Assembly (NCBI GenBank): GCA_963813555.1
Contig: CAWEZX010000012.1
Location: 124,001-188,000, forward strand
Source: Roseiarcus sp963813555
GTDB lineage: Bacteria > Pseudomonadota > Alphaproteobacteria > Rhizobiales > Beijerinckiaceae
DNA: 64,000 bases
Reading direction: 5' to 3'
Shown here: positions 43,111-52,109 of the stretch, piece by piece
Layout of the letters: each line of letters starts with the position of its first letter
Position numbering within the stretch: the first letter of the stretch is position 1
Position numbers and translations under genes: made by a program
Notes under the pieces: model-generated
Told to the model about the DNA's origin: nothing
What the model saw: the letters and a program-made list of their open reading frames with translations, nothing else
Databases searched by the model: none

Positions 43111-44142
43111 ATGGCTCTGCCCGATTTCACCATGCGCCAGCTGCTCGAGGCGGGCGCGCATTTCGGCCACCAGTCGCACCGCTGGAACCCGAAGATGGCG
43201 CCATATATTTACGGCTCACGCAACTCGATCCACATCATCGACCTCGCCCAGACAGTGCCTCTGCTGCATCAGGCGCTGAAGGCGGTTTCCGACACCGTCG
43301 CCAAGGGCGGGCGGGTGCTGTTCGTCGGCACCAAGCGCCAAGCGTCGGATGAGATTGCGGCCGCCGCCAAGCGCTCGGCGCAATATTTCGTCAACGCCCG
43401 CTGGCTCGGCGGCATGCTGACCAACTGGAAGACGATATCGGCGTCGATCTCGCGCCTGCGCAAGGTCGATGAGCTCCTGGGCGAGGGCGCGAAAGGTCTG
43501 ACCAAGAAGGAGCGCCTCATGCTATCGCGCGAGCGCGACAAACTCGAGACTGCGCTCGGGGGCATCAAGGACATGGGCGGCGTTCCCAATCTGGTGTTCG
43601 TCATCGACACCAACAAGGAAGCGCTGGCGATCAAGGAGGCCAACCGCCTCAAGATTCCGGTGATCGCGATCCTCGACACCAACAGCGATCCGGACGGCAT
43701 CAGCTATCCGATCCCGGCCAATGACGACGCGGGCCGCGCCATTCAGCTCTATTGCGAACTTATCGCTCGTGCAGCGATCGACGGCATCTCGCGCGGCCAG
43801 GGCGCGCAGGGCGTCGATCTGGGCGAAGCCGAGGCGCCGGTCGCCGAATCGCTGCCGGCGACGGTCGAGCCGGAAGCCTTGGTGAGCGAGCCTGAAACCT
43901 TGACCGATCAGTTCGAGCTCTTGGCCGCCCCGCGCGGCGCGCCGGACGATCTCGCCAAGCTCACCGGGGTCGGGCCCCAGATCGTTAAGAAGCTCAACGA
44001 ACATGGCGTGTTCCACTATTGGCAGCTCGCCGCGATGACGCCGGAGGAGTCCGCCAAGCTCGACGCCGATCTCAGGTTCAACGGCCGCATCGAGCGAGAT
44101 AAGTGGAGCGAACAAGCGCGCGCGCTGATGGCCGCTGAATAA
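43111..44142 (+). CDS. rpsB: 30S ribosomal protein S2 with helix-hairpin-helix tail
   Basis: This is a 343-aa S2 protein. The core (residues 1-235) starts ALPDFTMRQLLEAGAHFGHQ and includes GTKRQASDEIAAAAKRS and RWLGGMLTNWKTI. The C-terminus is about 95 aa longer than in E. coli and contains an acidic linker and a helix-hairpin-helix-like unit (LAKLTGVGPQIVKKLNEHGV), usual in Hyphomicrobiales. The ATG at 43111 gives the normal N-terminus; the frame is open further upstream but non-coding. It is the first gene of rpsB-tsf. Confidence 0.96.
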   Translation: MALPDFTMRQLLEAGAHFGHQSHRWNPKMAPYIYGSRNSIHIIDLAQTVPLLHQALKAVSDTVAKGGRVLFVGTKRQASDEIAAAAKRSAQYFVNARWLGGMLTNWKTISASISRLRKVDELLGEGAKGLTKKERLMLSRERDKLETALGGIKDMGGVPNLVFVIDTNKEALAIKEANRLKIPVIAILDTNSDPDGISYPIPANDDAGRAIQLYCELIARAAIDGISRGQGAQGVDLGEAEAPVAESLPATVEPEALVSEPETLTDQFELLAAPRGAPDDLAKLTGVGPQIVKKLNEHGVFHYWQLAAMTPEESAKLDADLRFNGRIERDKWSEQARALMAAE

Positions 44143-44179
44143 GGTGCGCGCGGCGCTTGAGAGCGAAAGAGGGACGTGC

Positions 44180-45073
44180 ATGGCGACGATTGCCGCGGGA
44201 TTGGTCAAAGATCTGCGCGAAAAAACCGGCGCGGGCATGATGGATTGCAAGAACGCGCTGAGCGAGACCGACGGCGACATCGAGGCGGCGGTCGATTGGC
44301 TGCGCAAGAAGGGCTTGGCCAAAGCCGCCAAGAAGAGCGGGCGGGTGGCGGCCGAAGGTCTCGTCGGCGTCGCCGTCGAGGACAATCTTGGCGTCCTCGT
44401 CGAGGTCAATTCGGAGACTGACTTCGTCGCTCGCAACGATGACTTCCAGGCGCTGGTGCGCGGCGTGCTTGCGGTCGCGCTCGATCATGCGCCCGACGTC
44501 GACGCGACGACGGCGCTCGGCGCGCACTACCCGGGCGGCGGCACGGTAAGCGAGGCGATCGGCAACGCCATCGCCACTATCGGCGAGAACATGACGCTGC
44601 GTCGCGCGCAGGGCCTCAGAGTGGGCGAAGGCGCGATCGGCTATTACGTGCACGGGTCGGTCGCCGACGGGCTTGGCCGAATCGGGGTCATCGTCGGGCT
44701 CCAATCCGCCGGTGATCGGGCCCGGCTCAGCGCGCTCGGGCGGCAGATCGCCATGCATGTCGCCGCCGCAAGTCCCGTCGCGCTCGAGGCCGCAGGGGTT
44801 GACCCGGTGACGGTTGCGCGCGAGCGGGCCGTCTTGGTGGAGAAGAACGCAGGCAAGCCCGCAAACGTGATCGAGAAGATCGTCGAATCCGGTCTGAAGA
44901 CCTATTACAAGGAAGTTTGCCTCCTCGATCAGGCCTATGTCCATGATCCGGCAAAGACTGTCGCTCAGGCGATCAAGGAGGCCGAAAAGACGGTCGGCGC
45001 GCCGATCGTCGTCGCCGGCTTCGTCCGCTACGCGCTGGGCGAAGGTATCGAGAAGCCGGTGGAAGGGGCCTGA
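44180..45073 (+). CDS. tsf: Elongation factor Ts
   Basis: This 297-aa nucleotide-exchange factor recycles EF-Tu. It has the conserved N-terminal UBA-like region (LVKDLREKTGAGMMDCKNAL, residues 9-28), the KAAKKSGRVAAEGLVG segment, and NSETDFVARNDDFQ in the core. GAGGGACG precedes the ATG at 44180. It lies 37 bp after rpsB and ends shortly before an intrinsic terminator. Confidence 0.96.
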   Translation: MATIAAGLVKDLREKTGAGMMDCKNALSETDGDIEAAVDWLRKKGLAKAAKKSGRVAAEGLVGVAVEDNLGVLVEVNSETDFVARNDDFQALVRGVLAVALDHAPDVDATTALGAHYPGGGTVSEAIGNAIATIGENMTLRRAQGLRVGEGAIGYYVHGSVADGLGRIGVIVGLQSAGDRARLSALGRQIAMHVAAASPVALEAAGVDPVTVARERAVLVEKNAGKPANVIEKIVESGLKTYYKEVCLLDQAYVHDPAKTVAQAIKEAEKTVGAPIVVAGFVRYALGEGIEKPVEGA

Positions 45074-45088
45074 GGGCTCGGCGATATC

Positions 45089-45115
45089 AAGCGGCCCCTT
45101 GGGGCCGCTTTTTTT
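45089..45115 (+). terminator. Intrinsic terminator after tsf
   Basis: AAGCGGCCCC-TT-GGGGCCGCTT forms a 10-bp GC-rich hairpin, directly followed by a run of T (seven Ts at 45109-45115, two of them in the stem). It separates rpsB-tsf from pyrH. Confidence 0.93.
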
Positions 45116-45191
45116 ATCGCATAGGTGAGCCTGACAGGCGATCGCGCGGCGGCGGGCAGCGCGGTTGGTGGTTTGAGGAGGGAGCCCGGGC

Positions 45192-45917
45192 ATGACGAAA
45201 GCGCCGCAACCGCTGTTCAAGCGCGTCGTCGTCAAGCTGTCGGGCGAGGCGCTGATGGGGCCGGACACGCATGGCCTGCACGCGCCCACTCTTCAGCGCA
45301 TTGCTGGAGATCTGAAGGCAGCGGCGGACCTAGGGGTGCAAGTCGCGGTTGTCGTCGGCGGCGGCAATTTCTTTCGTGGACTTCAGGGCGCGGACAAGGG
45401 GATTGAGCGCGCACGAGCGGATTCGATCGGCATGCTCGCGACGGTGATGAATGCGCTGGCGATGGAGGGGGCGCTCGAACAGATCGGCCAGCCGGCGCGC
45501 GTGCTCTCTGCGGTCGCCATGCCGTCGCTGTGCCAGCCTTACTCGCGCCAAGCCGCCCTTGCGCATCTGGTCAAGCATCGCGTGATCATCCTTGCCGGCG
45601 GGACCGGCAATCCATTCTTCACCACCGACACCGGCGCGGCTCTGCGAGCGGCTGAACTCTCATGCGATGCGGTGATGAAGGCGACGCAGGTCGACGGCAT
45701 CTATTCCGCCGATCCGAAGAAGGATCCGACCGCGACGCGCTTCGATCGACTCAGCCACGACGAGGCGATCGCCCGCAAGTTGCAGGTGATGGACACCGCC
45801 GCTTTTGCGCTCGCGCGCGATAACGGCATCCCGATTGTTGTCTTCTCCGTCGATGAGCCGGGCGCCATTCCGTCCGCGCTCATCGGCAAGGGGCGAGCGA
45901 CCTACGTGATGCCCTGA
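45192..45917 (+). CDS. pyrH: Uridylate kinase
   Basis: This 241-aa amino-acid-kinase-fold UMP kinase is the hexameric bacterial type. It has VVKLSGEALMGPDTHG (residues 12-27), VAVVVGGGNFFRGL (near 50), GGTGNPFFTTDTGAALRA (near 137) and the late VFSVDEPGAI. GGAGGGAGCCCGGGC precedes the ATG. The ribosome-recycling factor gene that usually follows pyrH is absent; a pseudogene and a TPR gene follow instead. Confidence 0.95.
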   Translation: MTKAPQPLFKRVVVKLSGEALMGPDTHGLHAPTLQRIAGDLKAAADLGVQVAVVVGGGNFFRGLQGADKGIERARADSIGMLATVMNALAMEGALEQIGQPARVLSAVAMPSLCQPYSRQAALAHLVKHRVIILAGGTGNPFFTTDTGAALRAAELSCDAVMKATQVDGIYSADPKKDPTATRFDRLSHDEAIARKLQVMDTAAFALARDNGIPIVVFSVDEPGAIPSALIGKGRATYVMP

Positions 45918-45956
45918 GGCGCAAGATTTCGCAGGCCTATCGGCTCGGACCAACCC

Positions 45957-46168
45957 ATGCGTCGGCGGCGGGTCAATTCATCGAGTTTGCGGTCTGTCGG
46001 TTATGATCCTCGATCGCGAACGCTGGAGGTCGAGTTTCGCAGCCGAGCCGTCTACTAAAATTATGACGTTCCTCAAACCGTCTTTGAAGAGCTGCTTGCG
46101 CAAGATTCGCTTGGCCCTATTTCAACGCGGAAATTCGTGACGTTTATACGGGCGCGCTCGTTCGATGA
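45957..46168 (+). pseudogene. KTSC-domain protein relic
   Basis: Starting at an ATG (45957) the frame encodes SVGYDPRSRTLEVEFRSRAV, then Y and a TAA at 46056-46058. It continues in frame as NYDVPQTVFEELLAQDSLG and, after loss of one base near 46110-46118, as YFNAEIRDVYTGALVR to a TGA. This is the complete pattern of the small KTSC domain (named for its Lys-Thr-Ser-Cys motif; YDVP, FNxxIRDxY). The internal stop plus frameshift make it a true pseudogene. Confidence 0.6.
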
Positions 46169-46343
46169 CTCCGCGGCTGTTGTCGGCGTAGCAGCTCGGC
46201 GACCGGATTCACCGGCCTAGGGCGCAATATTGGGGCCAACAGGAGACTTGCGAACTTTTCGCAGCTTGAGCGAGGGACTCGTTGCGAATAAATTCATTCG
46301 CTCAAGCGTTTCCCGGGCTCCCCTCCAACGGAAAGACCCAATC

Positions 46344-46985
46344 ATGACCGCTTCTTTTCCATCCACTCACGAAAGCCATCGTGGTCTTGCGTCGATCTTC
46401 TTCTGTGGAGTTTTCGCCATCGGGCTAGGATTCGCCGCGCCCGCTATGGCGGCGGGAGGCGAGGATAGCGGCGATACGGGAGCCAGTGCGGGCGCCAGCG
46501 GCGGGCCCGGGGCCCAAAAGAAGGAGCATCGCGGCGTCAAGAAGACCGATCTTACGACATGCGCTCCGGGTCAGGTTTGGGACAGGAAGACGCACAAGTG
46601 CCTGGAGAGACACAGCGGCGTTTTGCCCGATTCAGACCTGACCGAATACGCTTATGCGCTCGCTAAGGCCGACCGGTACCAGGAGGCGATCGACGTGCTT
46701 GACCTCCTGAACGACCCGAATACCCCGCGCGCCCTCAATTATCGCGGCTACGCGACACGCAAACTCGGGCGTACGGACGAAGGGATCGGCTATTATCTGC
46801 AGTCTGTCGCTCTCGACCCGAACTATTCGCAGGTGCGCGAGTATCTTGGCGAGGCCTATGTCATCCAGGGCAAGTTCGACCTCGCCAAGGATCAATTGGC
46901 GACGATCGAGAAACTCTGCGGATCGAAGGAGTGCGAATACTACGAAGATCTCGCCGACGCTCTTAAGACAGCGCACGCTCTCTAG
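46344..46985 (+). CDS. Exported TPR-repeat protein
   Basis: This 213-aa protein has a signal peptide (hydrophobic core about residues 17-33, cut after AMA), a Gly/Ser-rich linker and a small Cys motif (TTCAPGQVWDRKTHKCLE). Three tetratricopeptide repeats follow (EYAYALAKADRYQEAIDVLD; ALNYRGYATRKLGRTDEGIG; YLGEAYVIQGKFDLAKDQLA). It ends with a CGSKECEYYEDL segment. A periplasmic scaffold role is likely. The start at 46344 is the first ATG that gives a signal peptide. Confidence 0.8.
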   Translation: MTASFPSTHESHRGLASIFFCGVFAIGLGFAAPAMAAGGEDSGDTGASAGASGGPGAQKKEHRGVKKTDLTTCAPGQVWDRKTHKCLERHSGVLPDSDLTEYAYALAKADRYQEAIDVLDLLNDPNTPRALNYRGYATRKLGRTDEGIGYYLQSVALDPNYSQVREYLGEAYVIQGKFDLAKDQLATIEKLCGSKECEYYEDLADALKTAHAL

Positions 46986-47150
46986 CGACGCTCGCACACT
47001 CGGCCGACGGTCGAGGTCGACCAAAGCGGCGCGCTCGCGTGGATTGCGGGCCCCGAGGCGCCCGGGCGTTCCTCTGGCCGCCCACCGATCAAGCCCGGCG
47101 TCACGATGTCCGGGCTTGAGATCGGGGTCACATTCCGGACCGGAAGCGGC

Positions 47151-48695
47151 TCATATCTCGGGCGGCGGTCGGCGCAATCGGGTCGCCTGCTCGAAATCGA
47201 AAGCGTAAGCCAGGATTTCGCCGTCGGCCTGGAGGCCGCGGCCGACAATGTCGAGCGCGACGGGACGGTTATCGGCCAGATATCCGGCGGGGACGGTGAT
47301 GGCCGGAAGTCCCATTTCATTGACCTGCGTGCCAACCACTTGATCCCCAAGATAGGCAACCGTATTGGCGTCGAGATCGGGAAGCGGGTTCACGGAGCGC
47401 GGAACAAAGAGCGCGTCGATGCCTTTCTGCGCGAGAATCTCTTCGTAACGCTTCCGCAGCGCTGCGGCCTGCTCAATCACAGCCGTGAGCCTCGGGTCGT
47501 CCGCCGGCACGTTCGCCTCCGGGTTCGCCAGAAGGCCGAAGAGCGGTGCCGTCGTTCCCAGTCCTATGTCGAACCCCGCGCGCTCCCGGAAGGCTGATCG
47601 TGATGCGGGCGCATCGCCGCCGAGCCCCGCAAGGAAGGCGTCCACTCCCGCCCAATACGCGTTGCAGGTGTCAAAATACGTGCGCTTGCTCCAGAGGCTC
47701 GCCCAATCTGTATCACCGAAGACCACCGGCACGGTTCGAGCGCCCAGACCTTCGATGATGTTGACCATCTTTCGATAGTGATCGGCGATCGCGGAATGCA
47801 GGTCTGTCGCCCACTGACCCGGCTCGAAGAGTCCGATTGTCCTCCCCGCTAACGCCCCCTTGCGCAGACTGTCGGTGTATTTCGAGCCTCCTGCGCCCAC
47901 CAAGACGTCAAGCACGATAGCCGCGTCGCGGACGCTCTTGGCGATTGGCCCGGCGACGTCGTGGTGGCTTGCGAGGCCGGGATAGATTCCGTCGCCCGGG
48001 ACGAGTTCGAAGCTCGGCTTGAGGCCGACCAGGCTTTGCGCCGACGCCGGGAACAGGATCGAGCCCGCCGTGTCGGTGCCGATGCTGACGACGCCCATTC
48101 CAGTCGCGACCGCCGCCGCGCTGCCGCTGCTCGAGGCCCCCGGCGCGAATTCGGAATCGTAAGGGTTCAGCGTATCGCCGTTGTGGCTTGAGTTGGCGCG
48201 CAGGCCGTCGAGGCCGAAATCCGGAAGGTTGCTTTTGCCGACGATGAGGGAGCCCGCTTCCCGAAGACGCGCGACGAGCGTCGCGTCGCGCGCGGGCATG
48301 AGATCGATGCCGTTGAACGCGCCGGCGATGCGGTCGACGACCCGGTCGTCCGACGCGAAGCCCGCATATCCCGCGGTCGTGCGGACGCCGGCCAGGTTCA
48401 TGTTGTCTTTAAGGACGACAGGGATTCCGTGGAGCGGCCCCCGTTTACGTCCAGCCGCGAAAGCCGCGTCGAGGCGTTCAGCGTCCTCCCCCATTCGCTC
48501 GTTGATCCAGATGAAGGCGTTGAGGAAGGGTTCGAGGACGGCGATCCGCGACAGGACAGACGCGGCCACGTCCTGCGCGGTGAATGCGCCGCGCTCATAA
48601 CCGGAGCGGATGTCATCTATGGAGAGTTCGGCGATGGCGGCCGCCACTCGGCCATTCGGGGTGGCGGGCGGCTGCGGCAAGCGCAGGTGGCGCAT
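47151..48695 (-). CDS. Amidase-signature family hydrolase
   Basis: This 514-aa enzyme carries the Ser-cisSer-Lys triad: the Lys is in GIPVVLKDNMNLAG (near residue 95), and the Ser pair in FAPGASSSGSAAAVATGMG and GTDTAGSILFPA (near 190 and 213). Family members hydrolyse amides, from aliphatic amides to Glu-tRNA amides; the substrate is unknown. Length and C-terminal region (GLPAITVPAGYL) are normal. It lies on the minus strand, upstream of the PEBP gene's 3' end, with no clear operon. Confidence 0.88.
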   Translation of the reverse strand: MRHLRLPQPPATPNGRVAAAIAELSIDDIRSGYERGAFTAQDVAASVLSRIAVLEPFLNAFIWINERMGEDAERLDAAFAAGRKRGPLHGIPVVLKDNMNLAGVRTTAGYAGFASDDRVVDRIAGAFNGIDLMPARDATLVARLREAGSLIVGKSNLPDFGLDGLRANSSHNGDTLNPYDSEFAPGASSSGSAAAVATGMGVVSIGTDTAGSILFPASAQSLVGLKPSFELVPGDGIYPGLASHHDVAGPIAKSVRDAAIVLDVLVGAGGSKYTDSLRKGALAGRTIGLFEPGQWATDLHSAIADHYRKMVNIIEGLGARTVPVVFGDTDWASLWSKRTYFDTCNAYWAGVDAFLAGLGGDAPASRSAFRERAGFDIGLGTTAPLFGLLANPEANVPADDPRLTAVIEQAAALRKRYEEILAQKGIDALFVPRSVNPLPDLDANTVAYLGDQVVGTQVNEMGLPAITVPAGYLADNRPVALDIVGRGLQADGEILAYAFDFEQATRLRRPPPEI

Positions 48696-48816
48696 TTTGG
48701 CTCCTTCGGCGTGAAGTCTTTGAGTGGCGGCTCGCGCGCGGCAGGACAGGCGCCGCGTGCGAGGCGTCGGTGTTATGTGATCTGCATCGTCTGACCGACA
48801 AGCTTCGGCCAGTCGA

Positions 48817-49371
48817 TCAATGCCCCCAGACCCCCGTCAGTTCCGCCTTGGCGAGCGTGTGGAAGTGGAGCATGAAGCCGACGACGGCGGCGGAGGTGTT
48901 TTCATCCCCGTCCAGCTTTGGTGTGTCCACGGCGAAGATCGTAAAATGATAGTGATGCGGCGCATCGCCTTTCGGCGGGCAGGGCCCGCCGTAGCCGGGA
49001 ACGCCATAATCCGTGCGGCTCTGCACCGCGCCCTTAGGCGCTTCGGCGCCCTTCGGATTGCCCGCGTTCTTGGGAAGGCTCGTTACGTCCGGCGGTATGT
49101 TGAAGACGACCCAGTGCCAGAAACCGCTGCCCGTCGGCGCATCGGGGTCGTAAACCGAGAGCGCGAAGCTTTTCGTGTCCTTCGGCGCTCCTGACCAGGA
49201 GAGCGCGGGCGAGATGTTGCCGCCCGTGCAGCCAAAGGCGTTGAAGACCTGCTCGTCGGCAATCTTCGCACCCGGAGCGATGTCCGGACTGGTCAGGGTC
49301 ATCGTTTGGGCGGCGGCGCCTTGCGCGCCCAGGAAGGCGGCGAAAAGCGCGAATGCGGTTGCTTTGAGCAT
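48817..49371 (-). CDS. Exported PEBP-family (YbhB/YbcL) protein
   Basis: This 184-aa protein has a signal peptide (residues 1-21, AAAQ cut) and a phosphatidylethanolamine-binding-protein fold. Key parts are LSWSGAPKDTKSFALSVYDP followed by DAPTGSGFWHWVVFNIP, and GYGGPCPPKGDAPHHYHFTI, which form the anion-binding pocket. The function is not established; the group is often described as Raf-kinase-inhibitor-like. A GGAGGAC is present before the ATG. Confidence 0.87.
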   Translation of the reverse strand: MLKATAFALFAAFLGAQGAAAQTMTLTSPDIAPGAKIADEQVFNAFGCTGGNISPALSWSGAPKDTKSFALSVYDPDAPTGSGFWHWVVFNIPPDVTSLPKNAGNPKGAEAPKGAVQSRTDYGVPGYGGPCPPKGDAPHHYHFTIFAVDTPKLDGDENTSAAVVGFMLHFHTLAKAELTGVWGH

Positions 49372-49566
49372 GAGTCCTCCGTTTAAAATCGACGCGAATG
49401 ACAGTCTGCCCTCAACGACGAGGGGAGAGCGCGACGAATGTTATGTGTCCAGCCCCTGATCTCGGGGGATTGCATCGACACGCCCGCAATTCCCCAAACC
49501 GCAAACACGCCATACCCCACCCGTATTCGTTCTCGCGGTTTCGCCCGACGCCGCGGTTGTCGTCCC

Positions 49567-50295
49567 TCAGCCGGGCGAGAAGCGCTTGAACTCGCCCGTA
49601 TAGGTTTTGGCGAGCGGCGCAGCATAGGTATTGCGCTTCGATGTCTTCAAGTCCAGCCGGACCAGGCTTTCCGCGAGACTGACCGCGCAAGCAACCCCGT
49701 CGAGCACAGGAACGCCCGCCTTGCGCTCGAGGTCGCGGGCAAGATCGGTCATGCCGGCGCAGCCGAGCACGATCGCCTCGGCGCCGTCTTCGGCGAGCGC
49801 GCGTTCGATCTCCCGTTCGATGAGACGCCGCGCACCGGAGTTCGGATCTTCAAGCGCCAAGACTGGCGCGTCTGCGGCGCGCACGCCCGCGCAGCGGGTG
49901 CGGAGCCCGTATTTCACGAGGTTGTGCTCGATCGGTGCGATCGAGCGCGACAACGTCGTGACGACGCTGAATTTTGCGGCGATGAGGCTCGCCAGATGAA
50001 AGGCGGCTTCGCCGATGCCGACGACTGGAGCCACGGTCGCGCATCGCGCCGCCTCAAGTCCGGTGTCGTCGAAACAGGCGATGACGAAGGCGTCGGCGTC
50101 GCGCGCCTTGCCGATCTCCTCGATGAGGCCTGGAACGGAGAACGCCTCGTCGAAATAGCCCTCGATGCTGGCCGGCCCAAAGCCGGGATTGACGGCGGTG
50201 ACTTCGACGCCCGGCGAAGCGGCGGCCTTGGCGGCGGCGCCGATCTTCAGCGTCATCGAGCGCGTGGTGTTCGGATTGATGACGTGGATGCGCAT
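49567..50295 (-). CDS. Asp/Glu/hydantoin racemase-family protein
   Basis: This 242-aa cofactor-independent racemase-like enzyme begins RIHVINPNTTRSMTLKIG. The first catalytic Cys is in AFVIACFDDTGLEAAR (near residue 72) and the second in EAIVLGCAGMTDLARDLE (near 178). The pair supports racemisation or related chemistry; hydantoin racemase is the usual annotation. The ATG at 50295 matches the family; longer frames reach 50535 but overlap the divergent pfp control region. Confidence 0.85.
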   Translation of the reverse strand: MRIHVINPNTTRSMTLKIGAAAKAAASPGVEVTAVNPGFGPASIEGYFDEAFSVPGLIEEIGKARDADAFVIACFDDTGLEAARCATVAPVVGIGEAAFHLASLIAAKFSVVTTLSRSIAPIEHNLVKYGLRTRCAGVRAADAPVLALEDPNSGARRLIEREIERALAEDGAEAIVLGCAGMTDLARDLERKAGVPVLDGVACAVSLAESLVRLDLKTSKRNTYAAPLAKTYTGEFKRFSPG

Positions 50296-50482
50296 GCGCG
50301 TGGCCCCCGGGATGTCGTCGCCAAGATAGAGGTGTCGGATACGCTCGTGAACTGGTCTTGCGATCTTCCCGCCGCGGCCAGCGTCTGCAACCTTGCGCGT
50401 GACAGAGGCCCCCCCTAAAGCCTTGAGGACCGCGCACGCAGCGCGGCTTGAGCCCGCGTTCTTGAAAAGGGAGGCTGAAGCC

Positions 50483-51709
50483 ATGTCGCACAAGATCCTT
50501 GTCGCCCAGGGGGGCGGGCCGACGGCGGTCATCAACCAGTCGCTGGCCGGCGTTGCGCTGGAGGCGCGGCGGTATCCCGACGTGACGCATGTCTATGGCG
50601 CGCTGCAGGGCGTGCGCGGCATCGTCAATGACGATCTCGTCGATCTCGGGCAGGAGACGGTCGCCAACCTCGAAGCTGTCGCTGCGACTCCCGCTGCGGC
50701 TTTAGGCTCGACCCGCGACAAGCCGGACCGCCAATATTGCCAGGAAATCTTCAAGGTCCTGAAAGCCCACGCGATCGACACCTTCTTCTACATCGGCGGC
50801 AATGATTCCTCTGACACCGTGCGCATTGTCGCCGAGGAGGCGAGGAAATCCGACCATGGGCTTCGCGCCATCCATATCCCCAAGACCATCGACAACGACC
50901 TTGTCGGTTTCGACCACACGCCGGGCTATCCGTCGGCGGCGCGCTTCGTGACCCAGGCCTTCGCCGGCGCCAATCTCGACAATCTTGCGCTCAAGGGCGT
51001 CTATTGCGCGGTGGTGATGGGCCGGCACGCGGGCTTCCTCACCGCAGCATCGGCGCTGGCGCGCAAATATCCCGACGACGGCCCCCATTTCATCTATCTG
51101 CCAGAGCGCACTTTCGTCGTCGACAAGTTCCTGACCGACGTCAAGGCGACCTTCGAGCGCCACGGGCGCTGCATCGTCGCCGTCTCAGAGGGTATCCACG
51201 ACGACAAGGGCGAGGCGATCATCAGCAAGCTCATGGGCAAAACGGAGAAGGACGCGCACGGCAACGTTCAGCTGTCCGGCACCGGCGCGCTCGCCGACCT
51301 CTTATGCGAGGAAGTGAAGTCGAAGCTCGGCATCAAGAGAGTGCGCGGCGACACGTTCGGCTATCTGCAGCGCTCGTTCGTCGGCTGCGTGAGCAAGGTC
51401 GATCAGCGCGAGGCGCGCGAGGTCGGCGAGAAAGCGGTGCAATATGCGCTCGGCGGCGCAGGCGACGGGTCGGTCGCCATTCAGCGCGTCGCGAACTATG
51501 CGGTCGACTACCCGCTCATTCCGCTCGAGACGGTCGCCGGAAAGACGCGGGTGATGGAGGATCATCTCATCAACGCGGCCGGCAACGACGTCACTCCGGC
51601 CTTTTTCGACTATCTCCGGCCGCTGCTCGGCGCCGACACGATCGAAGTCGCACGACTGCGGGGGGCGAAGGTCAAGAAAGCGAAGCTCCTCACGGGAGAT
51701 TCGACCTGA
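50483..51709 (+). CDS. pfp: Diphosphate-dependent phosphofructokinase
   Basis: This 408-aa enzyme phosphorylates fructose 6-phosphate with pyrophosphate in a reversible glycolytic step. The motif GGNDSSDTV (near residue 102) has Asp at the position that blocks ATP, and PKTIDNDLVGFDHTPG (near 135) has the Lys typical of pyrophosphate users. Other conserved parts are MGRHAGFLTAASALA and RGDTFGYLQRSFVG. AAAGGGAGG precedes the ATG at 50483. Such enzymes are common in methanotrophs and related bacteria. Confidence 0.93.
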   Translation: MSHKILVAQGGGPTAVINQSLAGVALEARRYPDVTHVYGALQGVRGIVNDDLVDLGQETVANLEAVAATPAAALGSTRDKPDRQYCQEIFKVLKAHAIDTFFYIGGNDSSDTVRIVAEEARKSDHGLRAIHIPKTIDNDLVGFDHTPGYPSAARFVTQAFAGANLDNLALKGVYCAVVMGRHAGFLTAASALARKYPDDGPHFIYLPERTFVVDKFLTDVKATFERHGRCIVAVSEGIHDDKGEAIISKLMGKTEKDAHGNVQLSGTGALADLLCEEVKSKLGIKRVRGDTFGYLQRSFVGCVSKVDQREAREVGEKAVQYALGGAGDGSVAIQRVANYAVDYPLIPLETVAGKTRVMEDHLINAAGNDVTPAFFDYLRPLLGADTIEVARLRGAKVKKAKLLTGDST

Positions 51710-51755
51710 GGGCCGGGAGGGCGAAGCCTAGCTGCGCCTGAGCAAAGGAGCGGTT

Positions 51756-52097
51756 GGCGACGGGCCGCGACGTTCAGTCCGGTCGATCGGTTTGGATTTT
51801 CTTGGCTCGTCGCCGTTTCGCTCCCGAAGACCCCGTTCATGAGGGTTGGATTTCCTTGGATTTCCTTGGATTCTCTCGTCCGAATCGAGACTTATCAATG
51901 GGTTACGCGGCATAAATCGAGGAAAACTTTTTCTCGGCGCTTTTGCCGTGGCGTCAGCAGCGCCAGACGGGCGCCCGCGGTCGAGACCATGCGGAAGGGC
52001 AGGATCGTTCATAGGGCAAGCTTAACTGAATTTCTGATTATCTGGAAGAGATTGTCGTTCGAGCCGTTCGCTTTCGGCCGCCTCAATCCAAAAGCAA
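51756..52097 (-). repeat. Dispersed 345-bp repeat, copy B, uninterrupted
   Basis: Its reverse complement matches 20744-22203 minus the IS1595 element. The core (51843-51904) is identical to 22054-22115 and includes the tandem AAATCCAAGG unit. Flanking parts are about 75-85% similar by eye. At its right end (about 52097) it directly abuts the truncated PEP-CTERM gene; at its left it begins shortly after the pfp stop. A 94-codon frame inside (51728-52012) is not in the same frame as in copy A and is not accepted as a gene. Confidence 0.8.
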
Positions 52098-52109
52098 ACC
52101 GCACTCTGA

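Noticed and set aside
45957..46168. KTSC gene break as another GANTC artefact
   Set aside because: A GATTC lies nearby but the missing base is not in it, and an independent in-frame stop exists; true pseudogene.
51728..52012. 94-aa protein inside repeat copy B
   Set aside because: The equivalent frame is not conserved in repeat copy A, so the conservation is not protein-coding.
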